A stretch of 64,000 nt of DNA. It comes from an uncultured Crocinitomix sp. GTDB lineage: Bacteria; Bacteroidota; Bacteroidia; Flavobacteriales_D; Crocinitomicaceae. Under the pieces are notes generated by a model, which had not been told where the DNA came from, did not search any database, and worked only from the letters and a program-made list of their open reading frames with translations. The stretch spans positions 1 through 64,000 of the forward strand of contig CAKZON010000024.1 in the NCBI GenBank assembly GCA_937136425.1, written 5' to 3'. How positions within the stretch are numbered: the first letter of the stretch is position 1; every line of letters starts with the position of its first letter. The position numbers and the translations under genes are program-made. This document shows, piece after piece, positions 59,499 through 64,000 of this stretch.

Positions 59499-60233
59499 AT
59501 GAGTTTCTTAAAAGCCGAGTGGCGTAAATTAATTTTAGTCAACTACGAAGTTGATCCACAAATTTTAATACCCTATTTACCTGCTAAAACTGAATTAGAT
59601 TTGCATAACGGAAAATGCATGGTAAGTTTAGTCGGTTTTAAGTTTGTAAACACTAAAATGCTAGGAATAAAAATTCCATTCCATATCAATTTTGAAGAAG
59701 TAAACCTCCGTTTTTATGTCAAACATAAAGCTGGAAACGATTGGAAAAGAGGGGTTGTTTTTATTAAAGAAATTGTCCCCAAAAGAGCCATTTCAATTGT
59801 TGCCAACACGGTTTATAAAGAGCATTATGAAACCTGTAAAATGCGGCATACATGGAAAGAAACGAATGATGAATTCACTATTAGTTACGGATGGAAAAAG
59901 AATGGAATATGGCAAGATGTTGAAGTAAAAGCTGCTAAAACGCCTTTTAAAATTGATCCATCAGCCGTGCAAAAAGTGGGCAGCCTTGAAAGTGATATTG
60001 CTTTCATAACTGAACATTATTGGGGCTACACAAAAATTAATGCCGAGAAAAGTTTTGAATATGAAGTAACGCATCCCGTTTGGGACGCTTATCCAATTCA
60101 ATCCTACAAACTGAATGTAGATTTTGGAATGGTATATGGCAATGACTTTGCTCACCTTAATAATTCAGAGCCTCTTTCAGTCATGCTGGCTGAAGGGTCT
60201 GAAATTACCGTTGAGAAAGCGGTTAAAATATAG
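59499..60233 (+). CDS. DUF2071 (YqjF) family protein
   Basis: 244 residues. Family signatures: the N-terminal AEWRKLILVNYEVDPQILIP, YLPAKTELDLHNGKCMVSLV, then FHINFEEVNLRFYVKH and a central WKRGVVFIKEIVPKRAISIV block. The fold is an acetoacetate-decarboxylase-like beta-barrel, but the catalytic Lys of that enzyme is not assured. No signal peptide. The stop touches the stop of the convergent membrane-protein gene. Function unknown. Confidence 0.85.
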   Translation: MSFLKAEWRKLILVNYEVDPQILIPYLPAKTELDLHNGKCMVSLVGFKFVNTKMLGIKIPFHINFEEVNLRFYVKHKAGNDWKRGVVFIKEIVPKRAISIVANTVYKEHYETCKMRHTWKETNDEFTISYGWKKNGIWQDVEVKAAKTPFKIDPSAVQKVGSLESDIAFITEHYWGYTKINAEKSFEYEVTHPVWDAYPIQSYKLNVDFGMVYGNDFAHLNNSEPLSVMLAEGSEITVEKAVKI

Positions 60234-60719
60234 CTATACGATTTCAGTATCTATAACCTCCGTATTAGTTTCCCGCTTATTGTTGCGGTTTTCATAACGC
60301 ACTGCTTGCACTAATAAAACAATGAAAAAGGCTAGGTTTATAACATGATAAACAGCAAAAAAACCACCAGATTCATCAAAACTCATTGCGCCACCATCTA
60401 CAAGCACCAATAAATTTATTAATACTATTAATAACGAAAAAGACAACCCAATAATGGACATTACTTTAGCCGTTACAGTTTTAACTTTAATAATATTCCA
60501 TATATATCCGAGCACAAAAAATACGGTAAATGGAATCATCACTAATGCCGCTTCAAATGTAATAGAGTTGTAATCTGGATAGCTATAATTAAGATAATCG
60601 TCATAATCATAACTGCTCCAATAACGCCATTGCGCTTCATCAACTTCATTGATGTAATATCCAATAATGGCAAGTACAACTACTACCAATACAAGACCAA
60701 TTATATTAACAATTTTCAT
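60234..60719 (-). CDS. Four-helix membrane protein (paralogue of 55352-55849)
   Basis: 161 residues, four hydrophobic helices (about 4-23, 55-75, 84-108, 120-140). An aromatic, acidic loop follows the first helix (YWSSYDYDDYLNYSY), and the C-terminal tail is charged. It shares IVLLVQAVR in the last helix and the IxxIxxIG..S...LINxxx helix with the gene at 55352. The Tyr/Asp-rich loop may face the periplasm and bind cation. Function unknown. Convergent with the DUF2071 gene, with no gap between stops. Confidence 0.65.
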   Translation of the reverse strand: MKIVNIIGLVLVVVVLAIIGYYINEVDEAQWRYWSSYDYDDYLNYSYPDYNSITFEAALVMIPFTVFFVLGYIWNIIKVKTVTAKVMSIIGLSFSLLIVLINLLVLVDGGAMSFDESGGFFAVYHVINLAFFIVLLVQAVRYENRNNKRETNTEVIDTEIV

Positions 60720-60807
60720 AGGTTAGTTTTTCATAAAAATATCAAAATAATTTTAACAACTAGGGGACAAAATCTATATAACCGACTATAATTCAAACGA
60801 GTTTAAC

Positions 60808-61878
60808 ATGAAATTGCATTTATCATTAATTATTGCGGCAACATTAGGAATGTCCTTTATGAGTTGTAAAAAGCCAGACTTGAGTTCTCCAGGCACTTAT
60901 ACCATGCCTTCTGAAGAAGTGATGCATGAAGGAACTTGGTTACAATGGCCACATGACAATACATACGCTAATCACATTACAAGACACGAAGAAACATTTG
61001 TAGAAATTACGCGTGCGTTGCATACTGGTGAACGTGTTCATATCATAGCATATGACAATACCGAGAAGGATCGCATAAGCGCCGTTTTAGTTGGAGAAGG
61101 AATTGATATGACTCAAATAGATTTGTTTGTTTGCAAAACAGATGATTATTGGACAAGAGATAATGGGCCAATCTTTGTTTTGGATCAAAATGGAATACCT
61201 ACTATCCAAAATTGGGGTTTTAATGGCTGGGGAGACAAAACGGCCTACGAAAAATGCAATCAGGTTCCTAATAAAATCGCTGAGGCATATGGAATTCCAA
61301 GTATAAATGTAGATTTCATTAATGAAGGAGGTTCTGTTGAGTTGGATGGAAAAGGAACATTAATGGCTAAAAAAAGTTCAATTCTAAATCGGAATAGAAA
61401 TCCGGGTATTTCGCAAAAAGAGGCTGAAGCAGTCTTTACTAAATATCTTGGAGTAACCAACTTTATTTGGTTAAAGGGATATAAAGGTGGAGATATTACT
61501 GACGACCACATTGACGGCACGGCACGTTTTGTAAATGGTAATACGATCGTTACCTTGAGAGAGGAAGATGCCTACCCAGGAGAATATAAGAAACTTGCTA
61601 ATGCAACGAATGCTAATGGAGAAAAATATACTTTGGTTGGCTTACCTTTCAGTAAAAACACTTTACCTGGATCTGAAGAAAAGGGAATCTATGTGAATTT
61701 TTATATTGGAAATGAAGTGGTTTTGGTTCCTAACTTTGATGATCCTAATGACGAAGTCGCAAACGATATTATACAAGGGCTATTCCCTGAAAAAACTGTG
61801 GTAGGAATTCCTGCCGTTGAATTAGGCATTGATGGCGGAGGAGTACATTGTGTCACACAACAACAACCACTATTTTGA
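60808..61878 (+). CDS. Agmatine deiminase / peptidylarginine deiminase family lipoprotein
   Basis: 356 residues. Lipobox FMSC followed by KKPD puts it at the envelope. The guanidine-modifying fold is clear: PSEEVMHEGTWLQWPHD, the DNGPIFV stretch with YWTRDNGP, NEGGSVELDGKGTL, DDHIDGTARFVNGNTIVT (Asp/His), and the catalytic Cys near residue 350 in GGGVHCVTQQQP. It converts agmatine, free arginine or C-terminal peptidyl-arginine to citrulline-type products with ammonia release. The lipoprotein location recalls the secreted P. gingivalis PPAD more than the cytoplasmic AguA. A fragment of a second copy lies at 62311. Confidence 0.87.
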   Translation: MKLHLSLIIAATLGMSFMSCKKPDLSSPGTYTMPSEEVMHEGTWLQWPHDNTYANHITRHEETFVEITRALHTGERVHIIAYDNTEKDRISAVLVGEGIDMTQIDLFVCKTDDYWTRDNGPIFVLDQNGIPTIQNWGFNGWGDKTAYEKCNQVPNKIAEAYGIPSINVDFINEGGSVELDGKGTLMAKKSSILNRNRNPGISQKEAEAVFTKYLGVTNFIWLKGYKGGDITDDHIDGTARFVNGNTIVTLREEDAYPGEYKKLANATNANGEKYTLVGLPFSKNTLPGSEEKGIYVNFYIGNEVVLVPNFDDPNDEVANDIIQGLFPEKTVVGIPAVELGIDGGGVHCVTQQQPLF

Positions 61879-61944
61879 TTAAATATTGGTTATGAAATGC
61901 AACCATAATAACGTGTATGGCATCAGCATATTAAAATATAAACA

Positions 61945-62277
61945 ATGAAAATATTCAGTTTAATTATAATCGCTCTTGTAATAGTTCCATCTTGCAACAA
62001 AGAAAAAAATGAAATCAAATATTTTTGGAAAGAAACATTCTGCTCAAATCCATGGATGGATGATTATGATAAAACAGAAGAAGAAGTTAAAGCAATAGTA
62101 ATTGATTATTTAGCTTCAGAAAAAATAAAAGTGAAAGAAGTAGAGATTGAATTCAATGCTAATCAAGCACAAACTTGTGAAGCATGCACCTGTCTAACTG
62201 GCAACAATATCATTGTCATTACAGATAATAAGTACGAAAAAAAACTCACAGCTTTAAACTTTGAAAAACACGAATAA
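61945..62277 (+). CDS. Small lipoprotein of unknown function
   Basis: 110 residues. SPII signal MKIFSLIIIALVIVPSC with lipobox VPSC, then a short acidic domain with one disulphide-like pair, CEACTC, near residue 82 and a closing strand NIIVITDNKYEKKLTALNF. The compact alpha/beta pattern (TEEEVKAIVIDYLASEKIKV, KEVEIEFNANQAQ) suggests a small ferredoxin-like fold. It sits between an intact deiminase and the tail of a lost copy, so it may have arrived with the rearrangement. Confidence 0.6.
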   Translation: MKIFSLIIIALVIVPSCNKEKNEIKYFWKETFCSNPWMDDYDKTEEEVKAIVIDYLASEKIKVKEVEIEFNANQAQTCEACTCLTGNNIIVITDNKYEKKLTALNFEKHE

Positions 62278-62310
62278 TAAGCTCATATTAAAATTTCAAT
62301 GTTTGAATAA

Positions 62311-62370
62311 GGGATTGATGCTGGCGGCATAAACTGTATTGCACAACAAAAACAACAGCCATTATTTTAA
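62311..62370 (+). pseudogene. 3' fragment of a second agmatine deiminase gene
   Basis: 19 codons and a TAA read GIDAGGINCIAQQKQQPLF, matching the end of the intact deiminase (GIDGGGVHCVTQQQPLF), including the catalytic Cys. A TAA lies directly before the fragment in frame, so nothing upstream can be translated into it. It ends two bases before the convergent moaCB stop. Confidence 0.7.
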
Positions 62371-62371
62371 A

Positions 62372-63286
62372 TTAATGCCGCTCTCCTTTCAACACGCCAA
62401 ATACGTGCAACACTTCTGGAAAAACTGCTTCCATGCTTTCCCGTGCACCATTAGTTGAACCAGGCAGTGCCATTACTAATGTGCTTCCTTTAACACCTAC
62501 TACACTGCGAGACAACATAGCATATGGCATTCGATTTTGTCCATAGTTACGAATCGCTTCTTCAATTCCTGGGATTCTACGATCCAATAATGGCTCTATG
62601 GCTTCTGGTGTCACATCTCTAATAGATAAGCCTGTTCCGCCAGTGTAAATCACCATATTAAATCCATCTGCATGATAATTGTTCAACTTACCTTGAATCG
62701 CTTCTTTTTCATCAGGAATAATATCATAGGCCCCAATTTCCACACCGCTTTTTTCTAATTTTGCGATAATAGCTTTCCCGGCTTTATCTTCTTTCTGTCC
62801 GGCAGAAATGGTATCAGAACATACAATAACTGCCGCTTTTAAATCTTTTCGATCTAAAAATTTGTCTTTAAAATCAGTCTTTCCGCCACGTTTGTTCAAT
62901 AGCTTAATCGTTCCTATTTCGATTCCTTTATCAATAGGTTTAAGCATATCATACATATTCAACGCAATAACACTTACTCCATGCATTGCCTCTACCTCAA
63001 CCCCTGTTTTATAAATGGTATGTACTTCCATCTCTACATAAATAGATAAGCCTTCAATACGATAAGAAACTGCCGTGTATTCAATTGGCAAAGGATGACA
63101 ATCTGGTAATAAATCAGGTGTTTTTTTCACCCCCAATAACCCAGCAGCTTTGGACATTTCAAAAACATTTCCTTTAGGAACTGTTCCATTATTTATGGCG
63201 TCTATTGTTTCTTGCTTACTCACATTTACTACAGCCTGAGCAATAGCTTTACGCAAAGTATTTGACTTTTCTGTTATGTTTACCAT
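62372..63286 (-). CDS. moaCB: Bifunctional molybdenum cofactor protein MoaC-MoaB
   Basis: 304 residues. The N-terminal MoaC domain is about 1-145 (KGNVFEMSKAAGLLGVKKTP, HPLPIEYTAVSYR, EMEVHTIYKTGVEVEAMHGV, KRGGKTDF), which makes cyclic pyranopterin monophosphate. The C-terminal MoaB/MogA domain is about 150-304 (AAVIVCSDTISAGQKEDKAG, IYTGGTGLSIRDVTPEAIEP), which adenylates molybdopterin. Fusion of these two steps is a Bacteroidota arrangement. It follows moaE by about 100 bases on the minus strand and is probably in the same operon. Confidence 0.94.
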   Translation of the reverse strand: MVNITEKSNTLRKAIAQAVVNVSKQETIDAINNGTVPKGNVFEMSKAAGLLGVKKTPDLLPDCHPLPIEYTAVSYRIEGLSIYVEMEVHTIYKTGVEVEAMHGVSVIALNMYDMLKPIDKGIEIGTIKLLNKRGGKTDFKDKFLDRKDLKAAVIVCSDTISAGQKEDKAGKAIIAKLEKSGVEIGAYDIIPDEKEAIQGKLNNYHADGFNMVIYTGGTGLSIRDVTPEAIEPLLDRRIPGIEEAIRNYGQNRMPYAMLSRSVVGVKGSTLVMALPGSTNGARESMEAVFPEVLHVFGVLKGERH

Positions 63287-63385
63287 TATTATAATATTTG
63301 GTACTTAGTATCTTGTTAATTTATGGTGCATTGGAAAATTAACCACTGACAATTGTACATTGATAGATTTCTTATTGTTAATTGA

Positions 63386-63832
63386 TCAACTATTAACCTT
63401 CCATTGATAAGATTCATCTTCAAAAATTTCTTTACCAAATACAGGTACGTTTGCTTTAATTTCTTCCACCAAAAAGCGACAAGCATCCATTGCCATAGCA
63501 CGGTGTTTTGAAGAAGTAAATACGAACAAGCAAATTTCTCCTGCTTTCACTGGTCCTAAACTATGATAGATATGCATACAGGTTAAATCGAATTTCTCAA
63601 AAGCTGCTTCTCTAATCTCATGAAACTTTTGCTCTGCCATTTCTTCGTAAGCCGAATAATCAATTCCCTGCACCACTTTTCCATCAATTTCGTCAGCACG
63701 CACTTGTCCTAAAAAAATGTCATGTGCACCAATATTTGTTTTAACCTGATGATGCGCTATTGAAGTTGCTATTTTTTCCGGACTGATAGCACCTTGTACA
63801 AATACCTTTTTTGGTTTCTTTTTAGTTTCCAT
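63386..63832 (-). CDS. moaE: Molybdopterin synthase catalytic subunit MoaE
   Basis: 148 residues. Family motifs: GAHDIFLGQVRADEIDGKVV near 35, GIDYSAYEEMAEQKFHEIRE, HIYHSLGPVKAGEICLFVFT, KHRAMAMDACRFLVEEIKAN, and VPVFGKEIFEDESYQW, whose Lys residues bind precursor Z. It transfers sulphur from MoaD thiocarboxylate onto cyclic pyranopterin. Its start overlaps the upstream rhodanese frame by 11 bases, indicating coupling. moaD is not in the window. Confidence 0.93.
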   Translation of the reverse strand: METKKKPKKVFVQGAISPEKIATSIAHHQVKTNIGAHDIFLGQVRADEIDGKVVQGIDYSAYEEMAEQKFHEIREAAFEKFDLTCMHIYHSLGPVKAGEICLFVFTSSKHRAMAMDACRFLVEEIKANVPVFGKEIFEDESYQWKVNS

Positions 63833-64000
63833 AATTCTGCATTCCTCCTTTTAATTCTTTTATATCATTCAATTGGTGGGCTTGTTTTAATAATTGCCTC
63901 ACATTATTTGATCTTGCTCCGGTTTGACAAACCAAAACTACCTTTTTATCTGTTTTAAATCGATCTATTTTTATTTGCAAATCTGACATTATAATTCGCT
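63822..64000 (-). CDS. Rhodanese-domain C terminus (probably MoeB/HesA-rhodanese type), 5' part outside window
   Basis: 59 codons of the end of a protein, entering at 64000 and stopping at TAA 63822. The segment KKVVLVCQTGARSNNVRQLL contains the rhodanese active-site Cys loop CQTGARS, and ELKGGMQNYG closes the fold. An ATG at 63989 exists, but the frame remains open to the window edge and the fold would be incomplete from there, so a longer parent is expected. In Mo-cofactor operons this domain is usually fused to a MoeB/ThiF adenylyltransferase that activates MoaD. Confidence 0.75.
   Translation of the reverse strand, partial: RIIMSDLQIKIDRFKTDKKVVLVCQTGARSNNVRQLLKQAHQLNDIKELKGGMQNYGN

Overview
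The window looks like chromosome of a Bacteroidota bacterium, most likely in the Flavobacteriales. The evidence is low G+C (about 32-36% in most lines counted), signal peptides ending in FSQ/FGQ/AQ, many SPII lipoproteins (several with Cys-Lys-Lys after the lipobox), type IX secretion C-terminal sorting domains, a Rho factor with a long Asn-rich insertion, a fused E1 alpha/beta 2-oxoacid dehydrogenase, a MoaC-MoaB fusion, and TAnnTTTG-type promoter boxes. Starts at TTG or GTG are frequent. I see no rRNA, tRNA, CRISPR array or intact insertion sequence.

Layout. 1-2.7 kb (minus): ribonuclease D (cut by the edge) downstream of rho; base composition and codon use change inside the 3' end of rho, so the first ~1.3 kb may be foreign or a chimeric join. 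3-8 kb (plus): glmM-type phosphohexomutase, a TPR protein and a PorE-like TPR/PD40/CRD/OmpA protein. 8-12 kb (minus): lipoprotein, 7TM-DISM/SpoIIE phosphatase, beta-helix lipoprotein. 12.3-18.7 kb: sigma factor, membrane TPR protein (probable anti-sigma) and two tandem secreted TPR-CHAT proteins. 18.8-24 kb: S9 peptidase, outer-membrane barrel, two divergent patatins. 24-31 kb: fused E1 dehydrogenase, cyclophilin-FKBP fusion, dicarboxylate symporter, beta-propeller lipoprotein. 31-36 kb: secreted protein, an interrupted lipoyl-like ORF coupled to a Crp-type regulator, DUF4386, and the operon DUF6249 / ECF sigma / membrane protein / GNAT. 36-41 kb: NlpC/P60, lpxB, SpoIID, acs. 41-43.5 kb: a worn region with a truncated sigma gene, an orphan T9SS tail and two tail-less SSBs. 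43.9-50 kb: VOC protein, cold-shock protein, T9SS glycosidase-like protein, aqpZ, RluA, YARHG. 51-54 kb: VWA plus MoxR ATPase. 55-60.7 kb: small housekeeping and unknown genes flanked by two paralogous membrane proteins. 60.8-64 kb: agmatine/peptidylarginine deiminase family and the molybdopterin genes.

The most interesting signal is a two-part element, GGTTACCT-N15-CA[CT]TAA. It lies upstream of the 12.3 kb sigma gene, the divergent beta-helix lipoprotein and the 21.8 kb outer-membrane protein, always with the same 15-base spacer. It looks like the promoter of a small cell-envelope regulon run by that sigma factor, next to a pair of CHAT proteases. A second sigma operon (33.9-35.7 kb) has its own ECF-like promoter, TGTAACC-N16-CGACTC.
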